Both the position numbers and the translations under genes were made by a program. A DNA stretch of 64,000 nucleotides from positions 15,827,423 through 15,891,422 of the forward strand of contig CM022955.1 in NCBI GenBank assembly GCA_012931725.1. The letters are read 5' to 3'. Below are positions 12,501 to 23,639 of this stretch, piece after piece. The notes below the pieces were generated by a model, which was given only the letters and a program-made list of their open reading frames with translations, made no database searches and was not told the origin of the DNA. This stretch comes from Litsea cubeba (lineage: Eukaryota > Streptophyta > Magnoliopsida > Laurales > Lauraceae). Within the stretch, counting starts at the first letter, position 1; every line of letters begins with the position of its first letter.

Positions 12501-14615
12501 ACCTGGTTGACTGACTCCAGCAACGGGGTATTGACCTAACAAAAACCCAACCCATTTGTTGATCAGGTCGGAAGTCTCAACCCATATCCGACTCGCTTAT
12601 AATCAGGTAAACTTGAACCTGACCTGCCTAACATAAGAAATGAAAATGATGACTAAAAATAAACAAGGAACATAATCGGCCAAGACTCTCCAAAGGTATG
12701 TTATTTTTCTTTCTATCTTTTATTTTTTTAACTGATCGAAGCCATAATACATGGGGTGGGTGGGGTCAAGTTGGAAATGTGTCAGTTTCAGATAGGGTCA
12801 TGATAAGGTTTATGACCTGTCATGTCCATCCAGCCCAATCCGATCCGCCCCTTACTAATTTTGGGTTAGGTTTCTTAATCCGAACTTGATCATAACTCTA
12901 ATAAGGTCAAAACCAAACCCAAGTTTTCCAGGTCAGGTTTTGGACAAGTTCATGGGCCAAGTCAGGAATTGCAAAACAATAGCGATATTTATACTATTTA
13001 CCAGACATCATCATCATCATCATCAGAGCCTTGTCCCACCTATGTTGGGGTTAGCTACATGAATTCTGCTTGTCCATTCCAGTCTATTCTTGGCAAAATC
13101 CTCACATAGGTTGCATTTATACTATTTATCAGACAGTCACTCTAAAATGCAACACGCACTTTTGGCTACTTAATTCCAAGGTCTACTTGATATCCTCATT
13201 CTCCTAGTTCCTTGCTATACATCAATTCTTGGTACAAGGGCCTTTTTCAGTCCTTCTAAGCTTATGCTCAAACCATCTAAAACAAAATTCCAGATTTCCT
13301 TATACTGGAGCCACCTATTGATTTCATCTTATATACTCCTTTCCTATGTATATTCGTTCTTGTCACTTTATAATAAGCACACGCATCTTACCATAAGCAT
13401 CCCAGCCAAATGAACCTTCTTATTGCCATTTATTGAACATGCAGCCACTTATAACAATGCAGGTCTACCTGCCATTCCTAAGTGGCTAAGTCTATTATTT
13501 CTTGTAACATTATAATATGCACACCCAACTTAGCACGAGCATCTCAGCCAAATGAACGTTTATTGCTGTTTATTTTATGTACACCATTCAGCAGCATATA
13601 ACAAAGCAGGTCTATCTGCCATCTTGAAACCAAAGTCATATCCGAAAATGGAGGATTAGTATTCAGAAAAATATTTAGATAAATTCAAGTTAGTAATTAT
13701 TTTTAATAAGATAATGTGCAAAAAAATAAACCAGTACAAGAAATAATGTATAGATCTTACGCTAAGAATCAAAGTAACAAGCATCCTATCTTGAGTTAGA
13801 TTCCATAAAAAGAAAGAGTAATAATATTTAATTAACAGCAAAAAAAAATTGTAAATTAGGAAAAGAAGAATCCAACACAGTGATCCCCAATATGTATCCA
13901 GCAACAGCATGTGGCTCATTTCAAATAATTAGTTCAACATGTTTTATATCACAAGTGACAAGTCACTCGCACTGATTATTTCTAAGAGTATAATAAGCAG
14001 TGGATGGGAAATTTTGTCATTGGTGTGAAAAGTCAAAATTCTTTAAATAGTGAAAGAGTTCACTAATAAGTGGTAGAAAAGTTTCATATAGGGAGAGAAA
14101 CTGCAGTGGGCTTTAAAGAGTTTTTCTTGAAACCCTTCATTGGAGAACACAAGATGACATAGTGATTTTCACCATTATGTACTCACATATATATGCCTTT
14201 AAAGAGGTTTATAAAAAAGGAAATGTGCAAGGGTTAATCAAGAAAAAAATTATCTACAAGATAAGCTCATATTAAAGATGATTGCTTATGTCCGAGAATA
14301 AGCCCTTATCCCTTAAGCTAATGAGGGCATCACACTCTACTAGTGTATCTGAATGTTTACACTCTTCGCAATAACTGCAACAAGTCTGACTGTGAGCATT
14401 GAGCACGCAATGATTTAACAAGAAATAAGAATGGTGGTATGAATATATAAATCCAAACCATGTCAAAGGTCCAATCTGAGCAACAATAATTCTACCATAA
14501 CTCTACATCCTTCATACCATTTTATTTTATTCACAGTCCATAAATTCGATGCACACATCTTGTTTTACCGATCCCTTCATATCTCAGACAAGAAGACTGC
14601 AGAAAATACTCAAAA

Positions 14616-14650
<35 letters not shown>

Positions 14651-15378
14651 CACTCAAACAAACCACTATAATATCACTGCTTCAGTAGTTGATACTCTGC
14701 ACCCAAAATTTCCATTTATTTAATATCAATTCCAGATTCAAATATATCCAGAAGGGCAATTCAGATCAAATTCCGTATAATATAGTTACACAGATAACTT
14801 AACATTGAAAAGCTGCCAATAGCAACATACAGGACAGCAGGTATCTATACATTTCAACAGCAACTCCACTGAGTTTTTCAGTGAGTTTTTCAGATATCCA
14901 ATTACAGCTTAACTCACAAAAGCCTTCCTGCACAAACTTTGGCATGAAGAAAAAAAAAAAAAAAAACCAAGCAACGTACAAAACCAACTAATACTTTTCT
15001 CTCATCCAAAACTCTAATCACATTCCATCCACTGAAAAGCCAAACCAAAAACCCTAACAAAGAAAAATCTATATCAACAATCTAAAAAAAACACCCAAAA
15101 CTAAAAGCAACCAGAACTTTTTTTTAAAGCATTCAACCATCATCACCAACATAACCCAAAAACCAAATCCAGAAGAGGGAAAAACCCCACATAACAAAAT
15201 CCCAATAACTAAAATCAAACGCCCATATACCAAAATCACCCAGGAAAGAAAAAAACCCACCAAATGAAAAATCGCAGAAAAGAGGAAAAGGCATTAATCA
15301 GTTCGAATCTAACTAACTTCGATTCATGAGAGAGAGAGAGCATACAGCTGGAAATCGGGTATCGAGCTTCTTCCTCAT
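9554..15378 (-). CDS. NC2-alpha / DRAP1-like TBP corepressor subunit, exons 1-3
   Basis: Nuclear histone-fold protein that pairs with NC2-beta (Dr1) and holds TBP on promoters to repress pre-initiation complex assembly. Exons read: 15346-15378 (MRKKLDTRFPA), 9933-10005 (SRIKKIMQADEDVGKIAMAV then PLLV), 9554-9647 (KALELFLQDLCDRTYDITLQ then RGAKTMSSLHL). Junctions are GT-AG (donors GTATGC, GTGAGT, GTAAGT) and the frame is kept, giving 67 residues that match the conserved N-terminal histone fold of the family. The rest (last histone-fold helix and tail) is not found. It may lie beyond position 1, pushed away by the hAT insertion at 3505-9130, or be lost. Intron 1 is 5340 bp. NF-YC subunits share the fold, but MRKKLDTRFPA and IKKIMQADEDVGKIA point to NC2-alpha. 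Confidence 0.87.
11365..11660 (-). mobile_element. RTE-type LINE remnants
   Basis: Minus-strand translation near 11604-11540 reads EKIMKYRLRWFGIYR, a decayed form of the RTE tail. A separate 3'-end-like piece (catcatcgaagcctcatctc, with an ATG-type tail in minus orientation) lies at about 11620-11660. Order and spacing mean at least two fragments. Confidence 0.5.
11990..12475. repeat. Dispersed AT-rich repeat, copy B (empty site)
   Basis: Homologous to 2281-3095 but without the RTE insertion, so it serves as the pre-insertion reference for the RTE fragment there. Confidence 0.6.
13008..13114 (-). mobile_element. Short RTE-type LINE insertion with 21-bp duplication
   Basis: The 107-bp insert reads, on the minus strand, 'gtagctaaccccaacatagg' followed by an ATG-repeat tail (catcatcat on plus). 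It is flanked by a 21-bp direct repeat, 12987-13007 and 13115-13135, differing at one base. This is a clean target-primed insertion. Confidence 0.85.
14614..14650. repeat. (AAAT)n microsatellite
   Basis: About nine uninterrupted 4-bp units within NC2-alpha intron 1. Confidence 0.95.
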
Positions 15379-15640
15379 GGCGTTAGATTGCGGCCATGAA
15401 AACGCCCCGGGAACTTCGAATCTTTAATCCAAGTCGCTTCTCTTAGATAAACTCAGAAACCCAATTCATATCGAAAGAAGATTGCAAAAGAAAAGTTAAA
15501 GATCTTTTCCTCCTTGTTTTGAGAGAGTGAGAGAGAGAATCTGGTAACTTTGGAGCTTTTTGGGTTGCTTGGGGCCGGGGGCTCTCAATCGCTATATTCC
15601 GGGTTCGAAGGTTAAGAAACAACAGAAAGAACAGAAAGGC
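15379..15640 (-). promoter_or_regulatory. NC2-alpha 5' UTR and proximal promoter
   Basis: Sequence immediately upstream of the exon 1 ATG. It contains GA/CT-rich runs (about 15520-15540) typical of plant 5' UTRs, and it is conserved with 34391-34565 in the duplicated copy, including the 'gaagattgca' and 'tttggagctttttgggtt' blocks. No convincing TATA box is visible. Confidence 0.5.
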
Positions 15641-15766
15641 GAACCATCGATTGCCAACTCGTGACTCGGCAAGTCCATGATTGGACTCGACTCAGTGATT
15701 TTATTTTATTTTATTTTAAAAAGGTTGAGAACATTAAAAAAGCTTTGACAAAGAGTATAAAAAATA

Positions 15767-16747
15767 GGGATTTTTATGAAAATTTTAAGCTTAAACTATA
15801 ATTAAACGGTTTTAAAAAGAAAAGCCATAAAATGACGAGATAAACTATAATTAAACTGTTTTAAAAAGAAAAGCCATAAAATGACGAGATAATTATTCGT
15901 ATATTTTGTTGGATGAAATTATCTTAGTTGACGATATCATCAACTTTGTGTTACTTTTCTTATTCTCCGATGGCTTTTATATCTGATTGTATTAGGTTTG
16001 GAGGGGAGATAAATATCCATTTCAAAGAAATGAAGGAAAACTGAAAGGAGGTGATGAATGCATAGAAAAAAGGATTTGATAAGTCTTTCACAAATCATAC
16101 TCATTGTGTTCAATCCATCCACAATTAAGTCCATTCTTAAAGTTGGTTCAAAAACTCTGGATTAACAAAACAAATTAAATACACTCGTAGGATCTAAAAC
16201 TCTACACAAATAATGCAATACAATAGAGAAAACCTCACATTCACTACTTAAAGATTGTCCAACATGACTCCCTATATGTTACTCACGAACATCATGACCT
16301 ACAAAATCCTCCTCCCCAAGCAAATGACTTCAGATTCGAAACGTTCACAAAAGTATACCAAAATTCATCCATCCAATCATGAGAAAATTTTCATTTAGGC
16401 ATTTCACCGAACGCCTTATACTCCAAGCTTGAACTCTGAAAACTCATGCAAAAGGGCGCGACAAATGCGTAGAAACGAAGCATAGGATCGACATATGTAA
16501 GGAAGATTGCCGAGACCAGTCAAGGAGGACAACTGAGACACAAAATGCAATGATTTTCATAACATTTCCATCACTAGGTAGAAGAAAATGAAGTAGCATA
16601 TTGATTTTTGCAATGAAGGTTAATGATATCGTCAACTGGGGTGATTTTGTCCTAAAGAAATATGTGAACAATTATCTCGTCATTTTATTATTTTTCTTCA
16701 TAAAATCATTTAATTAAGGCTTAAGCTTAATTTTTCATAAAAATCCT
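15767..16747. mobile_element. Long-TIR Mutator-like non-autonomous element (981 bp)
   Basis: The two ends are inverted repeats of about 170 bp: left starts GGGATTTTTATGAAAATTTT, the right end on the minus strand starts AGGATTTTTATGAAAAATTA, and both continue through AAAATGACGAGATAATT to a GTTGACGATATCATTAACC-like block. The 9-bp flanks TAAAAAATA (15758-15766) and TAAATAATA (16748-16756) differ at one base, as expected for an aged Mutator-type duplication. The left TIR contains a 57-bp internal tandem duplication (about 15797-15890). No transposase is present. Confidence 0.8.
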
Positions 16748-16756
16748 TAAATAATA

Positions 16757-17520
16757 ATAACAAATAGTAACAAGAATTAGGAGAAAAAATATAATCGATT
16801 GTGAATTTGTCATCTTATGTTGTCAAAGGCCAAAGCTGGGTTTCATGACGTTGATCGCGTCTGTTATTTGAGAGAAATGTCAAAAAGGCAATAATAGGAG
16901 TGGAAAAAAACTATGGGAGAGTTTTGTCATAAAAAGTGGTGCAATGAAAGGGTTCCGTGCTTGGTAGATTTTTGTTTCCAACTCTTCCCATAGGAAATCA
17001 AACTCCTATCTATCGAAGAAGATCAATTCGTTTTTTTCCTCCCTCATATTTCTTTCCTTTTTTGGTAAAATCTCCTCCCTTCTATGAGGAAAATCCGTTG
17101 ACCAAGTAATAAAATAATGGGCTGCACCCCAAAAATCAAAACAACTTATATCCATTGTGAAATCCTTTCATCACACAAACACACCCTATAAAGATCTTTG
17201 GGAGCTAGGGTTTATCAAATTTTATTTTTATCTCAAAATAAATAGTTGGGTAAGGTAGATTTTAGGAACCTCTAGGTCATCCTTATGCTTGGAGTGGCCA
17301 GGGGAAAATATGGAAGCATTTTACCTATGGATAAACTATGTTGAAAGGTCCACCCATGACCTATCTATGTATAGAAAATGGGAACAAGATATTACTTTGA
17401 GGACTATAAATTATAGTTATCAATTCTTGTATAATTAATTGATTGAAGTACACAACTTGGATTAGTATAAAAAAAAATTGAGTCATAGGGGTAAAAAGGC
17501 TTAATTTCATTAGAGTGTCG
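16757..17520. other. No gene seen
   Basis: AT-rich sequence with no open frame of interest and no recognised repeat. Confidence 0.4.
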
Positions 17521-17527
17521 CTAAGTG

Positions 17528-17834
17528 TCCGTTTCTTTACCGGAATTTATGACTAGAATTTGAGAGATTGGGGTTTTTTGGACATGATGTGATATGATGT
17601 GACATCTTGTCCCCTGGCATTTGAAATGCTGTGTTTCTTTCATTAGAATTTTAAATTTCAACCACCCAAAAGACCTTTTAGAATTCTTGGAATTCCATTC
17701 TCTATACCATTTATTGAAATTTCAAATCCTCCATCAAAAAGAGGAATTTGGAATTCCACCTAAGGGAACAACTTTTTGAGAATTTGAAATTCTTCCAGAC
17801 ATGAATTCTTGGGATTCTTATAAAGAAACAGGCC
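17528..17834. mobile_element. MITE with GAATTC-rich interior (307 bp)
   Basis: Ends TCCGTTTCTTTAC and, on the minus strand, GGCCTGTTTCTTTATA form short imperfect inverted repeats. The word CTAAGTG flanks both ends (17521-17527, 17835-17841). The interior is rich in GGAATTC-like words. The 7-8 bp duplication fits a hAT-related MITE. A related piece lies at 39440-39620. Confidence 0.7.
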
Positions 17835-17841
17835 CTAAGTG

Positions 17842-20750
17842 AGCTCCACATGCCTGGTTGTTTCAAGCTCAAGGACATACCTCCCCTCATTATATATTTA
17901 GGTAATAGGACTATTTCCAAATCCCATCCTTTCCAAAAGAGAGTCATGTAGTGTATTTATTGGAATAACAATGATAACAGCAGAGAAAATTGAGGTGGAG
18001 AAAGCAGTTCGTAGTTCAAATTTGTATTGTCAATATTTCTATTTATTTATTTTGCCGCATATTTTCTACCAAAATGAGCGAGTGATTAGTAATCTCCATG
18101 GATAATCTGCATAGATTAAAGAGGAAGAAATTGAGCACGAACAGAGTCGAGTCTTGACTCGGCCATCAGTCGTGCCAATTGCACGACTCAGCCGAGTAAT
18201 GAGCATCTAGGAGTGTATATGGCGACTCATCTCTCAGCTTGATGAGCGAGTCAACTCAGCTGAGTCATAAGGTCAACTTGTAGGAGTAGGCAAGTCATTG
18301 GGAAACCGCCTTCCATGCCTTTCCTTCTTTTCTCTTCATTTAGGGGAATATTCTCCTTTTCACTTTTTTGGTTCTTTTACTAGATCCTCTCTCTTTCTGA
18401 TGGGAGTCTGTTTCTTTTGGTATGGCCCATCCATGATGAAGCTAGTCAAATGGATCAAATGGGACACAGGAGAAAGATTTATGGAAATTTTCCTCCCCAT
18501 GACTGATGGGCACATGCCATGTACAGCTGAACTGATCCAATTCTATCTTAACCACATTAGTGTAGTCACTAGTGGACTAGTATGATCATGGGCGGAACCA
18601 GAGAACTTTTTTAGGGGGGCCAAAGTGAAAAAAATCCATTAAAAAGCTACAAAATTTAATAATTAAATACATAATAGATAGCACTCAAAAGTGAAATTAC
18701 ATTACTCTTATATTTAGAAAAATCAGACTCTTAGAAGTTCATGTCATAACCCTCGTCAACTAGCACGTACTCAAAAGTGATATTATTGATTATTATTTTG
18801 GAATAAACAAATATGCCCACTATTATATATTTATGAGCATGACCCATATTTAAAATCTAGACCATTCAAAATGATGGTCCCACTAGCTTTATCTCGTCAA
18901 AAGGATTTACTTCAATCAGACTTATTCTAATATAGATAATCATAATTAAAATATAACCTTTTCAAAATTGTTTTTCCTCTTTCTCTTTTCTTCCATCATT
19001 TTAATCTTTATCCCCTATGATTTTGTTCCTTTTTTAGAATTATTTTTTTTCCTCCTTCATTTCCTTTTTTTTATTCCATCATTCTAATATTTCTTCTTTT
19101 TAAAGAGGGGCCATCCATGAGAAGATGACAGGCTAGAAGGACCATAAATAGGGATTTCCCTTTTTCACCAATATCAATTCAAGAGCAAATAATTAATCAT
19201 GTGTATTAAAGTCAACATAAATCACTCTTAATGCACCATGACACTATTGACCCGGGATAAGGTTGACTTATATACTTGCTATTTGACCTGCTAGTCTAAC
19301 CTACACTCATCTCAATCTGACTCACTATATACTTTGAGATACTTTTCTGTTTTAAAATTGGTTTCATGCGATTGTAAGGTTTGGAACGGTTTAAATGAAA
19401 CTTAGGGTTGTTTAAGACAGAAACGCGTGCTATGACAGTTTGAGGAATATTTTAATATCGCGTTCTATTCGACTCTAGAAAAATGTTGTCTCTAAACTGC
19501 ATTTCACGCAATTCACGATTGAAATACGCGCTCTAGAAAATTCTTGAATATTTTGTTCTTTTAAAATGTGTTACGGGCAAAACCAAGCTTCAGTAATTTC
19601 GTGGGGTTCTAAACCATTTCTAAGTGAAAATCGTATTTTGTGCAATCAATAGTCAACATCTGGATAAACAAGCGTGCTGTATTATTCTAGGGCATTTAAG
19701 GGTTTAATGGTCTAATCTTTTAGTCTAAATGTGTTTCCTACGGTTATGGGCAGAAATACGAGTTTTACGATAACCTAAGATACATTTTTCTTTAAACTTC
19801 AAAACATTTTAAGCTCCAATTGACCTACTTAACTTCTAGCTTATATTCAAGTTGACATTTTCCATAAATAGACAGGTCAAGACCTATACATGTTGCTCAC
19901 AACCATCAAACTTGACCTAGCCTGATCCATTTGCATCCCGCACCCGCACCCACCTCCATGAATTGTTAGTTACCAACCCAAATGTACCCCAAAAGAAACT
20001 GATGGTATAAATGTTTCAGCACAATTAGATCATGTCCCCGCTTAACTGTGCATGTGATTTCACCTGTCCAAACTAATAACTTGTAAACATGAATCATGCA
20101 CAATATTGTTAACCATTTAATTGATGTGCACCAATTGGATGGTGATGATCCTCTTATAGGATAAGCTCCATCTATGATTTGGGATTTCATATTGATGGAA
20201 TGGTTGACTTACATACACTTCACTCATATTACTTTAAGTGGGTTTCCTGCTATTTTCCATGGACTTCCATTGAAATCTGGTTAGCCAAACTCAACAAAAA
20301 GGGCAGTTTAGATGAACTTCGTTGAGCTACATTGTCAGATGTAGTTTCTATGAAATACCACTGTTAGGGAAATGATAATCACAATTTGGCAAACACACAT
20401 TGGTTGTTAAACTACATGTATTGCTTATACAGTAGTTCAATAACTACTTTGAGATGAAACGATGACATTGATTGTAAGAATACACATTTAAATAGTTCAA
20501 GCTTAGCTTAAGCTTATATTCTGAAGGGCTGTTTGGTTTGTCCAGTTAGTTACAACCAATGTTCAGAACATTGACTTTTTGTCCTATTGCTGATGCAGTC
20601 TGGAGTTACCCTGTTGTAATTAATTCCACTTCATTTTTGTCAGATAGAAGGACAACGATTGAAGGGGTCATCTTTAAATCATTAATATGGACTATAGCAT
20701 GATGCCTTTAATTTGGAATTTATGCTTTTCTAAATGGAGGACTTGAACTC
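17842..20750. other. Gene-free stretch
   Basis: No supported gene. 18140-18290 holds 'gactcggc'/'gccgagt' words resembling the ends of the repeats at 20875-22099. The stretch from about 18590 begins 'gggcggaaccagagaa', a beginning seen in dispersed plant repeats. 20225-20370 is similar to 47350-47490. Confidence 0.4.
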
Positions 20751-20751
20751 A

Positions 20752-20815
20752 CACCCTCTGAAGCGCAGACACTGAGGGCTCAAACCAGCCGAGCTACAAC
20801 GGGAGACAGATTTTG
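20752..20815 (-). mobile_element. tRNA-derived SINE head
   Basis: The minus strand reads GTAGCTCGGCTGG (box A-like) and, 30 bp on, GTGAGTTCAAGTCC (box B-like), ending CTCCATTTAG. A related sequence is at 32236-32300. It cannot fold as a full tRNA with CCA-compatible acceptor pairing, so a SINE head is the better call. SINE body boundaries are not resolved. Confidence 0.55.
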
Positions 20816-20874
20816 TGCTTTAGGTTATGAACATGGTTTTTATTTTGTTAAAAATCTATCATTATACTATAACG

Positions 20875-21405
20875 ATTGGAAAACTCTCCAAGTGTACTCT
20901 TGACTCTCCCGAGTCATCTCATTTTGATGAAGGACAAAGTCAAATACAAGGGAGGCTCGATCGAGCCATCTCATCGTAATAAGTTTTTTGTATTCTAAAC
21001 CATTTGATACAATTAATGGTTGTTTTCAAGTAATTATGCATGAGGTTTAGAGTTGGCAATTTAAAAATGATTGATGCATGGAATGTAATTTGAACCTTAT
21101 ATTTATTCTTCTTTTACATTCAGTATTTGGACTAGCAAATTATGTAATATGCAATATTTTTTCTTTTATTTTTTTTATTATAGTACTTTTCTTGCACATA
21201 TAAATTTACTAATTTACATTCATTATCATGAATACATGTAAATAAGTATATATTTATATTTTATAAGTAATGTATTTATCTTAAAATATTTTTAAATTTA
21301 TTTTAAAAGAAATATGACTCTTCCGAGTCTCCACGTTGACTCTATCCTAGTTGGCTTTTTTTTTTCGCATTGGGAAAGTCGAGTATGAGTCACTAGTTTT
21401 CTAAC
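20875..21405. repeat. ~530-bp GACTC-ended repeat, copy A
   Basis: Direct copy of 21563-22099. It starts ATTGGAAAACTCTCC and ends 'cactagttttctaa', so the ends are weakly inverted (TTGGAAAACT against TTAGAAAACT). Both ends are rich in GACTC/GAGTC words, and the interior is AT-rich. Likely a MITE-like family; no target duplication found. Confidence 0.6.
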
Positions 21406-21562
21406 TTTGCATTACAAAATTATTGAAGATAGAAAACCGTATCATAAAAATTATGATAATTGGTATAGAGATATAAAAAAAAAGTCCTCTTACAACTTTT
21501 GTATGCAATTAGCATTATAGAGGAAGGACTCTTCCCTAGAGAAATGTCCTCCTACGCGCATG

Positions 21563-22099
21563 ATTAAAAAACTCTCCGAGTTGAATCTTCACTCTCTCGA
21601 GTCATCACATTTTGAGAAAGGACCGAGTCAAATATAGGGGAGACTCAGCCGAGTCATCTCATCTTAATAAGATGTTTGTATTTTGAGCCGTTTGATAGTT
21701 AGATCTAATTTTGAACAATTAATGTTGATTTTTAAGTAATTCAGCATGAGGTTTGGAGTCAACAATTTAAAATTGATGATTGGAATGTAACTTGAAACAT
21801 ATATTTGTTTTTTTACATTCAATATTTCAACTAAAAACTTCTGTAATATGAAATATTTTTTCTTTTATTTTCCCTATTATAGTACTTTTCTTATATTATA
21901 AATTTAGTAATTTGAACTGATTATCATGAATGCATCTAAATAAATGAATATTTATATTTTATAAGTAATTGGTTGATTTTTAAATATTTTTAAAATACTT
22001 TAAAATAAATATAACTCTTCCCCAGTCTCCGCGTTGAATCCATCTAAGTTGATTTTTTTGCATTAGTCGAGTCAAGTCCGAGCCACAAGTCTTCCAACC
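21563..22099. repeat. ~530-bp GACTC-ended repeat, copy B
   Basis: Same orientation as copy A, about 158 bp after it, with many substitutions. Shared landmarks include 'gcatgaggttt(a/g)gagt', 'tattatagtacttttctt' and 'aagtaat' blocks in the same order. Confidence 0.6.
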
Positions 22100-22599
22100 T
22101 TACCTACGTGCAATAACAAATGCAGTCAACATTATGGGGCTTACTTGAGCCCACCTTTGATTAGTGCAAGCCCTTTCACACTTTAACCCCCTATGATCAA
22201 GCACCAAGCCTAATTTCACTCTCTTCAAACATTTATCCACCATTAGATTGAATCTTAAAAAATCTATAGTTAAAAGACCACCAAACTTTAATGCTATTTA
22301 ATCAAGGGCTAGGATTTTATTATGAGGATGAATTTTTGGTTTACCCTTATCCATAAGGAAACCTTTCAATTTTCCTAACCTCCACTAAAAAGTAGGCATC
22401 TAAGTGGGCCTCACGAGCTAGACTGCATTTAACCTAAATGTAGTATGCTTGTAGGAAAACATTCCTCCTCCTCCTCACCCCATGTCACCTATTTTCTTCC
22501 ATGTGTTTTAGTCTTATTAGGAAATTTACTTCAAGTTAGACACGGACTAGACTTGGAATCCAATTTTTTTTTAAACAAAAACCTTTGTATACAACATTA

Positions 22600-23390
22600 A
22601 ATGTGGATGGAGTCACTAAGGTCTGTTCCATGAAACTGCCCGGCCAGCTAACAGGAAGATGTATCGTGAAATTGACTTTCTAGTATTGGGGCAACCAGCA
22701 AAGTCTGCATCTGAATAACTAACCATTTCAAAATGATTGAAGCTTCTGTAAGGGAGCGTGTAATTCATAGTGCCACTAAGGTATCGCAAAACTTTCTTAA
22801 CTCCTACCCAATGTGCCATTCATGAATCACTTTGATATCTACTAATCATGCCAACTATAAAACTGTTATCGGTCCTAGCACATGTTTGTAAATACATTAA
22901 ACACCCAATTGTAACTGAATAAGGACATTTTCCATCTATTGTCTTTCAATTTCATTTCTTGGACACTGTTCTCTCCCATACTTACCACCCTTTGTCATAG
23001 GTGCATTTTATGCTTTACACCATTCCATACAAAAACTCTTAAGTACATTTTTAATATAAGCTTCATGTGACAATTCAAGTAATCTTCGAGATCTATCTCG
23101 ATAAATCTCGTTTCCTATTACATAGGTCGCTTCACCCATATATTTCATATTAAAATTGTTGTTAAGATATTCTTTGGTTTCATACTAGCAAATAAGATGT
23201 CATCGACATATAGGACTAAAATCGTAAACCGGCTCCCACTAACCTTGAGATATATGCAATGATCAACGGTATTTTCTAGTAAAATTGAAAGACATAATAA
23301 TACGATTGGATTTTAAATACCATTGTCTAGAAGACTGTCCAAGACCATATATCGATTTTCTTAATTTACAAACTATTTTATTATCACCCC
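22600..23390 (-). mobile_element. Ty1/copia RT-RNase H fragment
   Basis: The minus strand encodes the copia RT active-site region near 23210 (LVLYVDDILFAS) and, further on, RNase H (KKVLRYLSGTMNYTL, SYSDADFAGCPNTRKSISRY, AVSWNRP) at 22616-22819. Frameshifts and stops lie between. No LTRs are recognised; the fragment stops where the L1-like LINE begins. Confidence 0.85.
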
Positions 23391-23639
23391 TCCAACTTTC
23401 CTTCCTCTAAAGTCAGCTCTTTCTGGTGCTTCTCTAAAACTTCTTCGAACTTCAGTACTCTTTGTGGTGCTTCTCTTAAAACCTGTCTAAACTTCAGCAT
23501 TTCTATGCTAGACGTCTCTCCTTAGCATATCTCTATTAAGTGTTTTGATTCTTCCACTAATTCTTCAAGCCTCATCACTGGTTTTTATGGGTCCTCTAAC
23601 TATAGGGTTTGAAGGGAGCTTTGGGAGCTACTAAGTCCA

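Larger units (their letters stand above)
10006..15345 (-). other. NC2-alpha intron 1, filled with old insertions
   Basis: The ends of this intron match the intron of the duplicated copy at 33213-34369 (blocks around 10080-10210, 10540-10640 and 14690-14870), so these parts are ancestral. The interior, about 10650-14680, has no counterpart there and contains RTE fragments, a dispersed repeat and a microsatellite. No coding exon is visible inside. Confidence 0.6.

Noticed and set aside
18298..18585. 95-codon plus-strand frame
   Set aside because: No domain, no homologous context, and length is within chance expectation for AT-rich DNA.
20752..20815. tRNA gene on the minus strand
   Set aside because: Box A and B-like words are present but the arms do not pair as a full tRNA, and a second similar copy is embedded at 32236; a SINE head fits better.
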